DNA from: Legionella antarctica
Lineage (GTDB): Bacteria; Pseudomonadota; Gammaproteobacteria; Legionellales; Legionellaceae
NCBI RefSeq assembly: GCF_011764505.1
Contig: NZ_AP022839.1
Coordinates: forward strand, 3,447,001 to 3,511,000
DNA length: 64,000 nt
Reading direction: 5' to 3'
In this document: in pieces, positions 11,425 to 23,596 of the stretch
How positions within the stretch are numbered: the first letter of the stretch is position 1
Layout: each line of letters begins with the position of its first letter
The notes under the pieces: generated by a model
What the model was told of the DNA's origin: nothing
The model's input: only the letters and a program-made list of their open reading frames with translations
The model's database searches: none
Made by a program: the position numbers and the translations under genes

Positions 11425-11518
11425 ATTTTAATCCCCTTTCAGCAATTTCTTATAAAACTGCATATATTCTATTTCTACAAGCACCACATTGGTGTGTATA
11501 TTATCAAAAACCTAGGTT

Positions 11519-12997
11519 TTAAATAAACCAAGGCTCTCTTGCTTTCATAATTAAAGCACCGGCCCTTTCTTCAGTGATACCTTCAATTTCTAATAATTCA
11601 TCTACAGATTGCTCTGCTAACTCTTCCATCGAAGTAATGCCTTTACTTGCTAATTTATTAGCAAGATCATCAGTCATTCCTTCCATCGTCAGAAGTGAAT
11701 CATCTGGAGAACCGGATAATCCCTTTCCAGATGTAAGCGCCATGGTAAGCAAGGTATCATTCGCTCGGTTTCTCAGTTCTTCAATAATTTCTTCGTCAAA
11801 CTCTTCTATAGCGAGCAGCTCTTCTTTAGGCACATAAGCTACTTCTTCAAGAGTAGAAAATCCATGGGCTACTAGCAATGCTGCAATTTCTTCATCAATT
11901 TCAAGCGCCGAAGTAAACAGGTTCACTATTTTACCAGATTCTTCCTGATTTTTATTTTCAAACTCTTCAACGGTCATCACATTCAGAGTCCATCCGGTTA
12001 ACTGGCTGGCTAATCTTACATTTTGCCCATTTCGTCCAATAGCTTGAGATAGCTGATCTTTTTCAACAGCCAAATCCATTGTGTGACTGTCTTCGTCCAC
12101 AACGATAGATGATATGTCTGCTGGAGCCATAGCATTGATTACTAACTGTGCAGGATTATCATCCCACAAAATAATATCAACACGTTCCCCGCCAAGTTCG
12201 CTTGAAACTGCCTGCACACGTGCACCACGCATACCAACACAGGCACCGATAGGATCAATTCGTCCATCGTTAGTTTTAACGGCTATTTTTGCCCTGTTAC
12301 CAGGATCGCGAGCAGCTGCCTTCACATCGATAATATTTTCGCCAATTTCAGGAACCTCGATACGAAATAGCTCGATTAGCATCTCGTTTCGTGTACGGCT
12401 GACAAAAAGTTGAGGACCACGAGTCTGAGGTGAAATTTCATATAAATAAGCACGTACTCTATCATTTGGTCTAAACATTTCATGAGGCAGCATTTCAGAC
12501 CGAGGTAAAAATGCTTCTGCCTTTCCACCCAAATCAATAATTATATTATCTCGAGTTACTTTTTTAACTGTACCATATACCAATTGACACAGCTTGTTAC
12601 GGAACTGATCGATAACTAAATCACGCTCAGCTTCTCTGACTTTTTGCATAATGACTTGGCGAGCAGTTTGCGCTTCAATTCTGCCAAATTCTATAGAGGG
12701 AATAAGCTCTTCAATTCGCCCACCAATAGTTACCGATGGATTTCGCTCTTTAGCTTGTTCTAATGATAATTGCGCTTCTGAATTCTCCAGTTCCTCTTCA
12801 TCGACAACATCCCAGTATCTAAAAGTTTCATACTCTCCAGTACGAGGGTCGAGCTTGATCCTTACACCTATATCTAATCCAAACATCTTCCGGGTTGCAG
12901 ACTCCAATGCGGCCTGAATGGCAAGTATAATAACTTCTTTACTAACGCCTCTTTCGTTTGATAACGCTTCAGCAACTAATAACAATTCTTTGGTCAT
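11519..12997 (-). CDS. nusA: transcription termination/antitermination factor NusA
   Basis: 492 residues with the full proteobacterial architecture: N-terminal RNA-polymerase-binding domain (1-135), S1 domain (about 137-200), two KH domains (about 230-345; [31 protein letters not shown]), and two C-terminal acidic repeats (about 365-425 and 440-490). NusA modulates pausing, termination and antitermination. It sits 11 bases after rimP. In E. coli the homologous operon is controlled by NusA itself through leader terminators, and similar hairpins are seen upstream here. Confidence 0.97.
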   Translation of the reverse strand: MTKELLLVAEALSNERGVSKEVIILAIQAALESATRKMFGLDIGVRIKLDPRTGEYETFRYWDVVDEEELENSEAQLSLEQAKERNPSVTIGGRIEELIPSIEFGRIEAQTARQVIMQKVREAERDLVIDQFRNKLCQLVYGTVKKVTRDNIIIDLGGKAEAFLPRSEMLPHEMFRPNDRVRAYLYEISPQTRGPQLFVSRTRNEMLIELFRIEVPEIGENIIDVKAAARDPGNRAKIAVKTNDGRIDPIGACVGMRGARVQAVSSELGGERVDIILWDDNPAQLVINAMAPADISSIVVDEDSHTMDLAVEKDQLSQAIGRNGQNVRLASQLTGWTLNVMTVEEFENKNQEESGKIVNLFTSALEIDEEIAALLVAHGFSTLEEVAYVPKEELLAIEEFDEEIIEELRNRANDTLLTMALTSGKGLSGSPDDSLLTMEGMTDDLANKLASKGITSMEELAEQSVDELLEIEGITEERAGALIMKAREPWFI

Positions 12998-13008
12998 TGT
13001 TCGCCTCT

Positions 13009-13452
13009 CTAGACTGTCAAATTTGCTTTCACAATATTTGAAAAAAGTAGTTCATGATGTTCATTATTTATATCCAGTACAACCGCACTCTCTGTTGCTG
13101 ATACAATAATACCATACACTTTTCGTTTACCATTTACTGGTTTAAAAGTTTTCACCTGAATGGAATCCCCTACATAACGTTGATACTGCAAATAGCTAAA
13201 CAAGGGCCTGGGTATACCTGGAGATGATATTTCTAAACTATAGTTACCTGGAATTGGATCTTCTACATCGAGTAAGGCACTGACTGCTTTGCTCACTTCT
13301 TGACAGTCTTCAATCCCGATTCCATCTGCTTTATCTATATAGATTCTTAATAGCGAGTGCTTACCCTGGGAAAGATATTCACACCCCCAGAGTTCATATC
13401 CCATATCAATAATAGTGGGAGAAAGTAATTGTACTAGTTCATCTTGCATCAT
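13009..13452 (-). CDS. rimP: ribosome maturation factor RimP
   Basis: I take the start at the Met-Met pair (13452), giving 147 residues ([21 protein letters not shown]), because the longer frame to 13488 would add twelve hydrophobic residues and run into a terminator hairpin. The protein shows [28 protein letters not shown] and [14 protein letters not shown], typical of RimP, which assists 30S maturation. No obvious Shine-Dalgarno precedes the start. It is first in the rimP-nusA-infB operon and follows the initiator tRNA gene. Confidence 0.93.
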   Translation of the reverse strand: MMQDELVQLLSPTIIDMGYELWGCEYLSQGKHSLLRIYIDKADGIGIEDCQEVSKAVSALLDVEDPIPGNYSLEISSPGIPRPLFSYLQYQRYVGDSIQVKTFKPVNGKRKVYGIIVSATESAVVLDINNEHHELLFSNIVKANLTV

Positions 13453-13465
13453 AATAATAACAAAC

Positions 13466-13486
13466 AAAAAAAGGGCGTACACGCCC
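13466..13486 (-). terminator. terminator/attenuator hairpin just before rimP
   Basis: On the minus strand a GGGCG/CGCCC stem with a four-base loop runs into seven consecutive T's and ends 13 bases before the rimP start. It is a second intrinsic-terminator-like element in the tRNA-fMet to rimP interval, placed where an attenuator would act. Confidence 0.65.
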
Positions 13487-13534
13487 AAGTCTGTTAACTG
13501 ACTTAGATTAGCACAATACCCTATTAAACATAAT

Positions 13535-13556
13535 AAAAAACCCCATAAATGGGGTT
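13535..13556 (-). terminator. terminator after tRNA-fMet
   Basis: Perfect inverted repeat AACCCCAT/ATGGGGTT with a two-base loop, followed on the minus strand by six T's. It begins ten bases after the tRNA 3' CCA. It would end the tRNA transcript or partially attenuate readthrough into rimP-nusA. Confidence 0.8.
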
Positions 13557-13565
13557 CTAATAAAG

Positions 13566-13642
<77 letters not shown>

Positions 13643-13707
13643 TCAACTGAGAGGAAGTATACTGGGACTTGTTGATCTTAGCAAGCACTTTTGACAAAGT
13701 TTATGAA

Positions 13708-15150
13708 TTAATTAACAAAAGCATTAATACAGGTAGCAATTAAAGCACCAGGAAAAAGTCCTAAGTACAGTAATGAAAGGCAGTTAAGTGAATAGAACAA
13801 ATTATTACCCTTGCCAATAACAACCGGATCTGAATTCATAGGTTGGTCAAAATACATTATTTTTACTAATCGTAAATAATAATACGCACCTACAACAGTA
13901 AATAATAATCCCAAAATTGCCACCCATGTCATCTGAACATCAACCAATGCCTTAAGTACCAATAGTTTGGTAAAAAATCCAACCGTTGGTGGAACACCGG
14001 CCATAGAAAACATCACAACGAGCATTAGAAAAGCCAACCAGGGACTTCTCTTGTTAAGGCCTTTCAAATCGTCAACACTGTCTATTTCCATACCATGATT
14101 TGACATTAAAACTATCAGTCCAAAACCCGCAGCAGACATAAGGGAATAGACTACAATATAATATAAGGCAGCAGAATATCCTTCAGGAGTAGCCGCTAAA
14201 ATTCCAAACAATGCATAACCCATGTGGGCGATTGCTGAATAAGCAAATAGACGCTTAATTTTGGATTGAATCACAGCGAGCAGATTACCAATACCGGCAG
14301 ACAGTAGAGCCATAATTAGAATGATTTGTTGCCACTGCACATTTATATCTATCAAACCAATGGTGAGCAGCCTCAATGCCATTGCTAAAGCTGCAATTTT
14401 AGGTGCAGTACTAATAAATAACGTAACGGAGTTTGGTGCGCCTTGGTATACATCAGGCGCCCACATGTGAAAAGGAACAGCGGCTAATTTGAATCCAACG
14501 CCGGCGAGAATAAATACAACGGCAAAGGCCAACAGTAAATTTTGTTGTTGACCAGTAGTTGCAATGACATTCGCAATATCTAATAAATTAAGTTTTCCAG
14601 TAGCACCATATACCAATGACATGCCATACAGAAGCATACCTGAAGCGATAGCACCCATAACAAAATACTTCATTGCAGCTTCCGATGCGTCACTATCTGT
14701 GCGCCTGATTGCAGTCATAGCATATAGAGGTAATGACATTAGCTCCAAACCAAGATACACCGTTAACAAAGAATGTGCAGAGATGAGAATCATCATACCT
14801 AATGTAGAAAAAAGACCAAGAACATAGTAATCACCACTTGGCATTTGACGCTCGTCTATGTAATTCCGTGAATAGATAAAACTGAGCAGCACCGTAATAT
14901 AAACAAAGAACTTCATTAGATGTGCTACATCATCACTAATAAATAAACCGCTAAAAATAATTACTTTAAAACTACCTATATATAAATAACTCACACAGGC
15001 AGCTAAAATCAGACCAATACATGCTACAAAAAAAGGTAAAGATTTATATTTGTGACGGAAAAACAAATCCGTAAGCAATGCAAGGCATGCCGTGGCAAGC
15101 ACAATCATTTCAGGAAATGCTAAGTGTATGTTTTCAAGTAATGCGATCAT
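13708..15150 (-). CDS. nuoN: NADH-quinone oxidoreductase subunit N
   Basis: 480-residue, almost wholly hydrophobic membrane protein with about 14 helices. It is one of the three antiporter-like proton-pumping subunits of complex I. The Proton_antipo_M domain is recognisable ([51 protein letters not shown]). It is the last gene of the nuo operon, 19 bases after nuoM, and precedes tRNA-fMet. Confidence 0.96.
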   Translation of the reverse strand: MIALLENIHLAFPEMIVLATACLALLTDLFFRHKYKSLPFFVACIGLILAACVSYLYIGSFKVIIFSGLFISDDVAHLMKFFVYITVLLSFIYSRNYIDERQMPSGDYYVLGLFSTLGMMILISAHSLLTVYLGLELMSLPLYAMTAIRRTDSDASEAAMKYFVMGAIASGMLLYGMSLVYGATGKLNLLDIANVIATTGQQQNLLLAFAVVFILAGVGFKLAAVPFHMWAPDVYQGAPNSVTLFISTAPKIAALAMALRLLTIGLIDINVQWQQIILIMALLSAGIGNLLAVIQSKIKRLFAYSAIAHMGYALFGILAATPEGYSAALYYIVVYSLMSAAGFGLIVLMSNHGMEIDSVDDLKGLNKRSPWLAFLMLVVMFSMAGVPPTVGFFTKLLVLKALVDVQMTWVAILGLLFTVVGAYYYLRLVKIMYFDQPMNSDPVVIGKGNNLFYSLNCLSLLYLGLFPGALIATCINAFVN

Positions 15151-15169
15151 AATGATTAACCTTGCAATG

Positions 15170-16675
15170 TTACAATTTTGATTTATCAGCTAATGCTAAT
15201 GTATGACTTACTGTTTGATGAACATACTCAAGCATTGGCTTTGGATAAACACCCATAGCGATGACCATCAGGGCAAGCAATACATAAGCACTTAACTCAA
15301 AACCCGAGATATCTTTTAAGTCAGCCACTTTATCATTGGCAATTGGTCCGAAAATTACGCGCTTGTACATCCAAAGCGTATAAGCTGCGCCGATAATTAA
15401 GGTTGAAGCTGCCCAAAAAGCTATCCAGAACCCGGCCTTGATACTCCCCAAAATAACCATAAACTCACCAACAAACCCTGAAGTGCCAGGTAAACCGGCG
15501 TTCGCCATAGCAAACAACATAAAAAAGGAAGCAAATATTGGCATGGTATTCACAATTCCACCAAAATCTGCTAGCCGGCGGGTGTGCATGCGATCATAAA
15601 TAAAACCAACCCCGGCAAACATGGCGCTGGACACAAAGGCATGGGAGATCATAACCACGATAGCACCTTCCAATACCAACCCGGCACTACTTAAACCGCT
15701 TTGCTTTGCGATGGCAAATATCGCAAAGCAACCTAAGGTTACAAAACCCATATGTGAAATTGAAGAGTACGCAATCAACCTTTTCATATCTTTCTGAATA
15801 ATTGCTATTAAGCCAATATAGACTACTGCAATTAACGATAAGGCAACCATTAACACCGCATATTTACTACACGCATCAGGAACAATGGGAAGCGAAAAGC
15901 GAATAAATCCGTACGCTCCAAGCTTTAGCAAAATTGCAGCAAGAATAACTGAGCCTCCCGCCGGAGCTTCGGTGTGAGCATCGGGCAACCATGTATGTAC
16001 GGGAAACATAGGAATTTTTATCGCGAATCCAAGGAAAAATGCAATAAAAATCAATGTTTGTGCCGTCATAGTCAATTTAATAGCGTAAAATGTTTCAATT
16101 TTAAATGATCCTGCGATATACCCCATATAAAGGAAACTTGCCAACATCAAAACAGAACCTAAAAATGTATAAAGGAAAAATTTTATTGCAGCATAAACAC
16201 GATTTTCTGATCCCCAAATACCAATGATTAGGTACATTGGAATTAAGGTGGCCTCCCAGAAGATATAAAACAAAATTGCGTCCATAGCGGAGAATACGCC
16301 TACCAATAGTCCCTGCATGATTAAAAATGCAGACAGATATTGGGCAACCCTGTTGTTTATACTGTCCCAGGTTGAAAGGATTACGATCAAGTTAGTAAAA
16401 ATACTTAAAACAATGAGTAACAGCGATAACCCATCAATCCCAAGACTGTAATTAATACCCAGCGCTGGCATCCAGGGAATCTCTTCTAAATATTGCATGC
16501 TGAATGTTTGGAGATCAAAACCCCCGATCAGTGGAACGCAAAGTAATAAACAGAGTAATACCGTAAATAATGATAAGTAACGCGAAATATTAGGATTGCT
16601 ATCGTCTCCAGTCAGGAGTACAAAAACACCACCTATAATTGGCAACCAAATTAACAAATTGAGCAAATGATGCAT
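15170..16675 (-). CDS. nuoM: NADH-quinone oxidoreductase subunit M
   Basis: 501 residues, about 14 transmembrane helices, an antiporter-like proton-translocating subunit of the complex I membrane arm. Seen are [16 protein letters not shown], the conserved FFWE-type motif as [32 protein letters not shown] and [11 protein letters not shown]. The protonatable Glu and Lys are present. It lies 15 bases after nuoL. Confidence 0.96.
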   Translation of the reverse strand: MHHLLNLLIWLPIIGGVFVLLTGDDSNPNISRYLSLFTVLLCLLLCVPLIGGFDLQTFSMQYLEEIPWMPALGINYSLGIDGLSLLLIVLSIFTNLIVILSTWDSINNRVAQYLSAFLIMQGLLVGVFSAMDAILFYIFWEATLIPMYLIIGIWGSENRVYAAIKFFLYTFLGSVLMLASFLYMGYIAGSFKIETFYAIKLTMTAQTLIFIAFFLGFAIKIPMFPVHTWLPDAHTEAPAGGSVILAAILLKLGAYGFIRFSLPIVPDACSKYAVLMVALSLIAVVYIGLIAIIQKDMKRLIAYSSISHMGFVTLGCFAIFAIAKQSGLSSAGLVLEGAIVVMISHAFVSSAMFAGVGFIYDRMHTRRLADFGGIVNTMPIFASFFMLFAMANAGLPGTSGFVGEFMVILGSIKAGFWIAFWAASTLIIGAAYTLWMYKRVIFGPIANDKVADLKDISGFELSAYVLLALMVIAMGVYPKPMLEYVHQTVSHTLALADKSKL

Positions 16676-16690
16676 AACCTCACCTTATCT

Positions 16691-18664
16691 TTAGCCCAGT
16701 ATCAACCAGCACAGAAAACCTAATAATCCAAATATCATTACTGTCGCATAATGATATAGATAGCCACTTTGTATGGTACGACCCTTTGATGAAAACCATC
16801 TAACCAGACGCCCACTACCATTTACTACAAAGCCATCAATTAATTTTTGATCGCCGATATTGTAAAAAAATCGACCCATACCTTTGAGCCCTTTTACGAA
16901 AACCAAATTATTAAAACGATCGAATCCATATTTGTTGATCAAAATACTATAAATTAATGAGAAGTAACGAACTAAATACGAAGGGATTGTTGGGATGGCA
17001 ATATAACAAATCCAGGCTATAACCGCACCAGCAATAGTAACCCATAGAGTTAATGAATATATAGAATGAATCATGGTTGCGAATGGAGAGGTCACTTCAT
17101 GAGCAAGTTCAGCCAGGACATTATGTTCAGGAAGGATAAACAGTGATGAGCTCAGCAAACTGGGGGTGTCAAACAAGATAGGCATATAAAGTATGTACCC
17201 TAGAATAACAGAAGGAATGGCAAGTAGCACCAAAGGAAGCCACACTACCCATGGAGACTCGTGAACATGGCTTAGAGTATGCTCATCCATACGAGGTTTA
17301 CCATGAAAAGTCATGAATAAAGATCTGAATGTATATAGTGCGGTAACCATAGCACCAGCAGTAACACAAAAATAGGCATAACTGCTACCGGGAATCTGGG
17401 ACAATTGAGTTGCCTCGATAATAGTATCTTTAGAATAAAATCCGGCAAACGGCGGGAATGCACATAGAGCTAAACTACCAATAACAAAGGTTATGTAGGT
17501 AATTGGCATTTTATTCCATAAGCCACCCATTTTGCGCATATCCTGTTCATGATGCATACCGATGATAACAGAGCCGGCTCCAAGGAATAATAAAGCTTTA
17601 AAACAAGCGTGCGTCAGCAGATGAAACATTCCTGCACTATACGCTGATGCGCCCATCGCAACCATCATATAGCCTAATTGAGATAATGTGGAATATGCAA
17701 CTACCCTTTTTATATCATTCATTACCAGAGCTAAAATACCAGTGAATAGCGCTCCCGTTGCTCCTATGACCAATACAACTGTCAGAGCAGTAGTTGACAG
17801 CTCTATTAATGGAGAAATACGAGCAATCATGAAAACACCTGCTGTAACCATCGTAGCTGCATGGATTAAAGCCGAGATAGGTGTGGGACCTTCCATTGAC
17901 TCAGGCAACCACACGTGCAAAGGAATTTGTGCTGACTTGCCCATTGCGCCAACATAGAGTAGCAGGCAGGTGACTGTAATCACTGACCAGGGATGACCTG
18001 AGAATAACTCTATATTTTGACTGGCAAGATAACTTGCACTTTTAAATACAGTCGCATAGTCAAGACTACCGGTGTATGCAAAAACTAAAGCTATTCCTAA
18101 AACGAAACCAAAATCACCGACTCTATTAACCAAAAATGCTTTTAAACTTCCCTCAAGTGCAGACTCTTTTTGAAACCAGAATCCGATGAGCAAGTATGAT
18201 ACGAGACCAACACCTTCCCACCCAAAAAATAATTGCAGAAAATTATTAGCGGTGACAAGCATAAGCATCATGAAGGTAAATAAAGAAATATAGCTAAAGA
18301 AACGTTGATAGCCATCATCATCCGCCATATAGCCAATACTGTATATGTGTACCAACAAGGATACGAAATTTACTGTAATGAGCATGACGACACTTAGAGG
18401 ATCAATTAAAAAACCTAAATTAAACTCATAAGGAATCAATAATCCCCCAGTAGCCCATTGGTAAAACAATACGCTTGTTGATGAAATTGAGCCTGAAAAT
18501 AACTCATAAGCAATATAGACTGATAGCATTAAAGAGATAGCAACCCCAGTAATGGTTACCGAATGGGCCCCAACCCGACCTATTTGATTGCGAAAAAAAC
18601 CAGCAATAACTGATCCAATCAAGGGAGCTAAAACAATTATTAGACAAAGTTGTAATATACTCAC
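16691..18664 (-). CDS. nuoL: NADH-quinone oxidoreductase subunit L
   Basis: 657 residues with about 16 helices, including the long C-terminal lateral helix that distinguishes NuoL from M and N. It is the distal proton pump of complex I. Motifs include FNLGFLIDPLSVVML, FGWEGVGLVSYLLIGFW, KSAQIPLHVWLPESMEGPTP and HACFKALLFLGAGSVI. It starts four bases after nuoK. Confidence 0.97.
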   Translation of the reverse strand: MSILQLCLIIVLAPLIGSVIAGFFRNQIGRVGAHSVTITGVAISLMLSVYIAYELFSGSISSTSVLFYQWATGGLLIPYEFNLGFLIDPLSVVMLITVNFVSLLVHIYSIGYMADDDGYQRFFSYISLFTFMMLMLVTANNFLQLFFGWEGVGLVSYLLIGFWFQKESALEGSLKAFLVNRVGDFGFVLGIALVFAYTGSLDYATVFKSASYLASQNIELFSGHPWSVITVTCLLLYVGAMGKSAQIPLHVWLPESMEGPTPISALIHAATMVTAGVFMIARISPLIELSTTALTVVLVIGATGALFTGILALVMNDIKRVVAYSTLSQLGYMMVAMGASAYSAGMFHLLTHACFKALLFLGAGSVIIGMHHEQDMRKMGGLWNKMPITYITFVIGSLALCAFPPFAGFYSKDTIIEATQLSQIPGSSYAYFCVTAGAMVTALYTFRSLFMTFHGKPRMDEHTLSHVHESPWVVWLPLVLLAIPSVILGYILYMPILFDTPSLLSSSLFILPEHNVLAELAHEVTSPFATMIHSIYSLTLWVTIAGAVIAWICYIAIPTIPSYLVRYFSLIYSILINKYGFDRFNNLVFVKGLKGMGRFFYNIGDQKLIDGFVVNGSGRLVRWFSSKGRTIQSGYLYHYATVMIFGLLGFLCWLILG

Positions 18665-18668
18665 GATT

Positions 18669-18974
18669 TTAACCTTTTAAATGATTCATCTTATCTACAT
18701 CAATATTGCCACGATTTCTGTATAGCAACATAACTATGGCCAAACCTATTGCTGCCTCAGCGGCAGCAACTGTTAAAATATAAAAAACAAAAACCTGCCC
18801 ACTCAGATCATTGTAATAATGTGAAAAGGTCACGAAATTTGTGTTAACTGCCAACAGCATTAATTCCACGCACACCAGAAGTAAAATGATATTTTTGCGA
18901 TTTAGCATAATTCCTACAAGGCTCAAACCAAATAGAATCGCACCTAATATCAGATAGTCAGTAACAGGTATCAT
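18669..18974 (-). CDS. nuoK: NADH-quinone oxidoreductase subunit K
   Basis: 101 residues with three transmembrane helices and the conserved buried glutamates ([24 protein letters not shown]). A small membrane-arm subunit on the proton path between NuoJ and NuoN. It lies between nuoJ and nuoL at the expected place. Confidence 0.96.
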   Translation of the reverse strand: MIPVTDYLILGAILFGLSLVGIMLNRKNIILLLVCVELMLLAVNTNFVTFSHYYNDLSGQVFVFYILTVAAAEAAIGLAIVMLLYRNRGNIDVDKMNHLKG

Positions 18975-18991
18975 ACAGAATTCCCCAATTG

Positions 18992-19663
18992 TTATTTCTC
19001 TGATTTCATTTTGATTAATTGAACTCGATCTTGGCTTCGAGTCATAATTTGTTTCGTAATATCTTGTCGTTTGGAGCGAACTGAGCCACGATGAGCCAAC
19101 GTTATTGCAGCTACTATAGAAACCAGCAAAATAACAGCCGCCAATTCGAATGCTAATAAATAATCTGTATAAAGTACCAAACCTAAAGCTTCAGTGTTCG
19201 AAACCTGGGGCTCTGAAATGGCTGGATATTTATTCGCTGGGGTATCTAACAATTGGGAGTTCGCTAAAAGTGATACGTTATTCTCTTGTTGCATAGCTGA
19301 AACATTAGACTTAAACGAATCCGCAGGAATGGCGACTAATAGCAAACCCGTCAATAAAGCAACCAGAATCAAACCAAAAGGCAAATAGCGTATCAAGTGC
19401 ATTTTAATGCTTTCTGTATCAATATCCAGCATCATGACCACGAAAAGAAATAATGTCATTACTGCGCCAACGTAAACCAGGACAAGGATTAAAGCGAGAA
19501 ACTCAGCTTCAATCAATAACCATAATACGGCACTGGCAAAAAAAGTAAGCACCAGAAATAGTACACAGCGAACTGGATTATTTTGGCTTATGACCATCAG
19601 AGCAGAGCCGACTGCCAGTGCTGCAAAAATGTAAAAAATCACCTGAATTAATAATTCATGCAT
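18992..19663 (-). CDS. nuoJ: NADH-quinone oxidoreductase subunit J
   Basis: 223 residues. Five predicted helices: the first four are packed in the first 110 residues ([28 protein letters not shown] in part), then a soluble loop (about 120-160) and a fifth helix near 170. The charged C-terminal tail is long. A membrane-arm subunit linking the quinone site to the pumps. It follows nuoI by 11 bases. Confidence 0.95.
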   Translation of the reverse strand: MHELLIQVIFYIFAALAVGSALMVISQNNPVRCVLFLVLTFFASAVLWLLIEAEFLALILVLVYVGAVMTLFLFVVMMLDIDTESIKMHLIRYLPFGLILVALLTGLLLVAIPADSFKSNVSAMQQENNVSLLANSQLLDTPANKYPAISEPQVSNTEALGLVLYTDYLLAFELAAVILLVSIVAAITLAHRGSVRSKRQDITKQIMTRSQDRVQLIKMKSEK

Positions 19664-19674
19664 AGCTCACCCCG

Positions 19675-20175
19675 TTATCGGTATTTTTCATCGGCAGCGC
19701 GATCTGCTGCTAGTTTTGGTTCCATCATATCACCAATGGCCAGTAGTTTTTCTTTGGTCATTATATTCTGGCCACGTTCACTGATATGGTAATGATGTAT
19801 TGGGGTTACCACGATGGAATCTACAGGGCAAGACTCTTCGCATAAACCACAATTGATACATTTAAACATATCAATATCATACCGGGTAGTTCGTCTGGAT
19901 CCATCCTCCCTTTCATCAGATTCGATGGTAATCGCTAATGCCGGACAAACAGCCTCACATAATTTGCAGGCTATACAACGCTCTTCACCATTTGGATATC
20001 TTCGTAATGCCAACAAACCTCTAAAGCGTGGTGAGAGAGGAGTCTGCTCTTCTGGAAACTGTACTGTTATCTTTTTTCTAAAAAAGTAACGACCTGTTAC
20101 TCTTAAGCCAGCTAACAGTTCCAGCAGTAAAAAACTGCGTACATAATGCTTTATATATTGATATACTTTTTTCAT
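19675..20175 (-). CDS. nuoI: NADH-quinone oxidoreductase subunit I
   Basis: 166 residues. Two 4Fe-4S ferredoxin motifs are clear, [16 protein letters not shown] and [17 protein letters not shown], which carry clusters N6a and N6b relaying electrons to NuoB. It is in the peripheral arm, anchored by an amphipathic N-terminal helix. Confidence 0.97.
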   Translation of the reverse strand: MKKVYQYIKHYVRSFLLLELLAGLRVTGRYFFRKKITVQFPEEQTPLSPRFRGLLALRRYPNGEERCIACKLCEAVCPALAITIESDEREDGSRRTTRYDIDMFKCINCGLCEESCPVDSIVVTPIHHYHISERGQNIMTKEKLLAIGDMMEPKLAADRAADEKYR

Positions 20176-20193
20176 CGGCTTCTCTATTAACCA

Positions 20194-21216
20194 TCAAAAC
20201 CAGGGTTTCAGGTGAGCTACAACCATTAAGGCTGTTACTATAACCCAAACTATGGTGACTGGGATAAGTACTTTCCAACCCAAACGCATCAGTTGGTCAT
20301 AACGATAGCGGGGAAAAGTCGCTCTTACCCACAAATAAACAAAAAGAAAGAAAGTAATTTTTATAAGTAACCACACAAAGCCCGGTACTACGAAAAATAT
20401 ACTCTCCAGGAAAGGCATTCCTTCAAAAGGTGACATCCACCCGCCCAGGAACAAGATACTTATCAGAGTAGAGATAAGCGCCATGCTCGCGTATTCGGAC
20501 ATGAAAAACACCATAAAACCGATTCCTGAGTATTCAACATGAAATCCAGCTACAATTTCTGACTCACCTTCGGCTAAATCAAAAGGAGCTCTATTCGTTT
20601 CAGCGATACCAGCAATCCAAAATACTAAAAATAAGGGAAACAGAGGAACAAACCACCAATGTAGTATTCCACCTTTTTGTGACATGACAATGTCGGTTAA
20701 GTTCATGCTCCCAGCCGCTAGTAGGACACCTACAAAAGCAAAACCCATTGCAATTTCATAAGATACCGTTTGAGCTGCACTTCTAAGCGCACCAAACATG
20801 GCGTACTTTGAATTAGATGCCCATCCTGCAATCAAGACGCCATAGACACCTAGAGAACTCATAGCAAATGCATACAAAACACCGGCGTTAATGTTGGCCA
20901 GTACCAAGCCTTCATCGAAGGGAATCACTGCCCAACCTGCCAATGAGGGCGCTAAAGCGCAAAGGGGCGCTATAACAAAAAGGTACTTGTTTGATTTGGT
21001 TGGAATTATTATTTCTTTAGAAATTAATTTAATCAAATCTGCAAAAGGCTGGAGTAAACCTTTAAAGCCAACTCGATTTGGCCCAATTCGAACTTGAATG
21101 TATCCAATAACTTTTCGTTCTGCATAAGTTAGATAAGCAACGCAAAGCAGTAATGGAACTACTATCGCGAGTATCTTAAGGATAATCCAAACTAATATGC
21201 TAATATTTTGAAGCAT
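20194..21216 (-). CDS. nuoH: NADH-quinone oxidoreductase subunit H
   Basis: 340 residues with eight or nine helices. Contains [20 protein letters not shown], the acidic quinone-cavity loop [20 protein letters not shown] and the [13 protein letters not shown] end. NuoH forms the quinone-binding cavity at the membrane/peripheral arm junction. It lies 12 bases after nuoG and 18 before nuoI. Confidence 0.97.
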   Translation of the reverse strand: MLQNISILVWIILKILAIVVPLLLCVAYLTYAERKVIGYIQVRIGPNRVGFKGLLQPFADLIKLISKEIIIPTKSNKYLFVIAPLCALAPSLAGWAVIPFDEGLVLANINAGVLYAFAMSSLGVYGVLIAGWASNSKYAMFGALRSAAQTVSYEIAMGFAFVGVLLAAGSMNLTDIVMSQKGGILHWWFVPLFPLFLVFWIAGIAETNRAPFDLAEGESEIVAGFHVEYSGIGFMVFFMSEYASMALISTLISILFLGGWMSPFEGMPFLESIFFVVPGFVWLLIKITFFLFVYLWVRATFPRYRYDQLMRLGWKVLIPVTIVWVIVTALMVVAHLKPWF

Positions 21217-21228
21217 TTCTTTACCTGT

Positions 21229-23580
21229 CTAGCGCTTAATAGTTATTGCAGCAAATGAATGGCCTAAGTCAACTGTCTCCGGCATTGCATTTGCTACCCA
21301 GACCACATCAGCCGCAATGCGCTCGTCACGTTTAAGCGGCAATGTTATCTCAATATCACCCTGAGATACAGTGGCAATTTCTTCTAATTTCAATCTATCT
21401 GCAGTTGCAGGATGAATACGTATACATGCTGATTCAGAAGCAGCACATAACTGCAACTCCATAGCATTTCTTACAATAGCATCGATACGGTACAGCGGCC
21501 ACTCGCCAACTCGAACTAATGATTGATTTATAACGGGTAGAGACTCTGGATAGTAAGGCGTGTATTCCTGTTCCATATTCATAGAAGCACTGGTTTTGAC
21601 TTCTGCCAGAATTTCTTCAGTTGATGTATATTCAAAATTTTTACAATGTAATAAATTACCCAGAACCCTTAATATTTTCCATGCAGGACGAGCTTCTTCA
21701 TATGGCAATAATGCACCTTTTACGGTTTGCCAGGTATTATCTACATTAATATAGGTACCTGAGGTTTCTGCATATGGGGCTATTGGTAAAATGACATCGG
21801 CGTAATCCAGGATTGATTCATGATTATAAGCAGATAGCATCACTACAAACTCTGCTGCAAGCATAGACTGTCGAGCACCGTAGGGATTAGCAAAGTCATA
21901 CCCTGGCTCTACTGCCATTAACAAATAGCCTTTCAGTTTTGCATCTAGCGATTCCTGGACATCAAGACCTGGCTCTGAAACAGATTTACCTGCAGCAGTT
22001 CGGTGAGGTAACATTCCAGCCATCCATGCACCAGCTGTATTTGAACCATTTGTTAGCCTGAGCACTTTTGCGCCACTTAATTTTTGAATCAAAAACACTA
22101 AAGTTCTCATTAAAGAAGCTTCGGGATGGTTCTCGCAGAGTGCACCCGTAATGAGGCAAGCCTTATCTTCTTTTAGTGCTTTAGCTGCATGCTTTGTTGT
22201 ATTATCTACTTCGAGTCCCACCAGCAACTTTTGAACATCTTCTGGCAATTTATTAACATCATTTGCTAATGCTAAAGTCAATTTGGCTAACTGCATCGGC
22301 ATTTCCAAAGGGGATACAATACTATTTCCTGTAAGTTCAAATCGATAATCAAAATCAACTGGATTTACAGCATATATTTTTGCTCCATTACGGAACGCTT
22401 TGCGTACTCTCACGCCCGCCAGAGGTACTTCTCTATCAATGTTACAGCCTATAAGGACAATTGAATTTTGATGTTCTATTTCAGCATATGCCAGAGAACT
22501 TTCAGGAGTTGTCGTTTGATTGTGTTGATCCCTGAAATCAGTTTGATGCAATCGATGATCCAGGTTCTGTACCCCAATTTCACGCATTAATTTTTGTAAT
22601 AAATACAGTTCTTCTAAAGTCGAAGAGCTTGAGGCAAAAGCGGCCATTTGATCCGGACCATTTTGCTTAATAATTCGACTCATTCCTTCTGCAGCAAACT
22701 TTAATGCAGTTTCCCAATCAACAGTCTCCCATTGACCATCACGCTTAATTTTTGGCTTGCCTGCGCGAGATGGACTTTTTAGTCCGAGATAGCTGAATCT
22801 GTCTCGATCAGATATCCAGGTTTCATTAATAGACTCGTTTTCTTTGGGTACAGCCCTCATCAATTCATTATTTCTAGTATGTAAATAAATGTTTGATCCC
22901 AAACAATCATGGGGAGCCACACCATCATGCTGGGTCATTTCCCATGATCGGGCGGTAAATCGATAGGGTTTTGATGTCAATGCACCTACAGGGCATAGGT
23001 CAATAATGTTTCCTGAAACTTCTGAAGTCATACTGTGTTTAACAAAGGTGCCAATCTGCATGTGCTCGCCACGACCAGTTGCACCTAACTCTCTGACACC
23101 GGCAACCTCTTCGCCAAAACGAACACAACGTGTACAGTGAATGCATCGGGTCATCTCAGTAGATATCAGAACACCCAAATCATCATCTTCGACAGAACGT
23201 TTGGCCTCTGTGTACTCTGATTGATCCGCTCCAAAACCCATAGAAATATCTTGTAACTCACACTCACCGCCCTGATCGCATATAGGACAATCCAGGGGGT
23301 GATTAATCAGTAAAAACTCCATAACGACTTTTTGAGAGTGCAAAGCCTCTTCCGATTTGGTAAATACCTTCATCCCATTAGTTATTGGTGTTGCACAAGC
23401 TGGAACAGGCTTTCTACCATTTTCTACTTCAACCAAGCACATCCGACAGTTTGCCGCAACAGACAGTTTTTTATGGTAACAAAAGCGAGGGATGTATATA
23501 CCTGCCTCATCCGCAACCTCAATAATCATTTTACCGTTTTCTACTTCAAATGTTTTACCGTCGATTTCAATAGTAGCCAT
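21229..23580 (-). CDS. nuoG: NADH-quinone oxidoreductase subunit G
   Basis: 783 residues, the largest peripheral-arm subunit. An N-terminal 2Fe-2S ferredoxin fold (RFCYHKKLSVAANCRMCLVE) precedes HPLDCPICDQGGECELQD and CIHCTRCVRFGEEVAG for 4Fe-4S clusters. A molybdopterin-oxidoreductase-like domain without cofactor fills the rest. It passes electrons from NuoE/F towards NuoI. It follows nuoF by 16 bases. Confidence 0.97.
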   Translation of the reverse strand: MATIEIDGKTFEVENGKMIIEVADEAGIYIPRFCYHKKLSVAANCRMCLVEVENGRKPVPACATPITNGMKVFTKSEEALHSQKVVMEFLLINHPLDCPICDQGGECELQDISMGFGADQSEYTEAKRSVEDDDLGVLISTEMTRCIHCTRCVRFGEEVAGVRELGATGRGEHMQIGTFVKHSMTSEVSGNIIDLCPVGALTSKPYRFTARSWEMTQHDGVAPHDCLGSNIYLHTRNNELMRAVPKENESINETWISDRDRFSYLGLKSPSRAGKPKIKRDGQWETVDWETALKFAAEGMSRIIKQNGPDQMAAFASSSSTLEELYLLQKLMREIGVQNLDHRLHQTDFRDQHNQTTTPESSLAYAEIEHQNSIVLIGCNIDREVPLAGVRVRKAFRNGAKIYAVNPVDFDYRFELTGNSIVSPLEMPMQLAKLTLALANDVNKLPEDVQKLLVGLEVDNTTKHAAKALKEDKACLITGALCENHPEASLMRTLVFLIQKLSGAKVLRLTNGSNTAGAWMAGMLPHRTAAGKSVSEPGLDVQESLDAKLKGYLLMAVEPGYDFANPYGARQSMLAAEFVVMLSAYNHESILDYADVILPIAPYAETSGTYINVDNTWQTVKGALLPYEEARPAWKILRVLGNLLHCKNFEYTSTEEILAEVKTSASMNMEQEYTPYYPESLPVINQSLVRVGEWPLYRIDAIVRNAMELQLCAASESACIRIHPATADRLKLEEIATVSQGDIEITLPLKRDERIAADVVWVANAMPETVDLGHSFAAITIKR

Positions 23581-23596
23581 GGTCTAACCTTCTAAA

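Noticed and set aside
13453-13488. N-terminal extension of rimP to 13488
   Set aside because: It would translate through a terminator hairpin and adds a hydrophobic stretch that RimP proteins lack.
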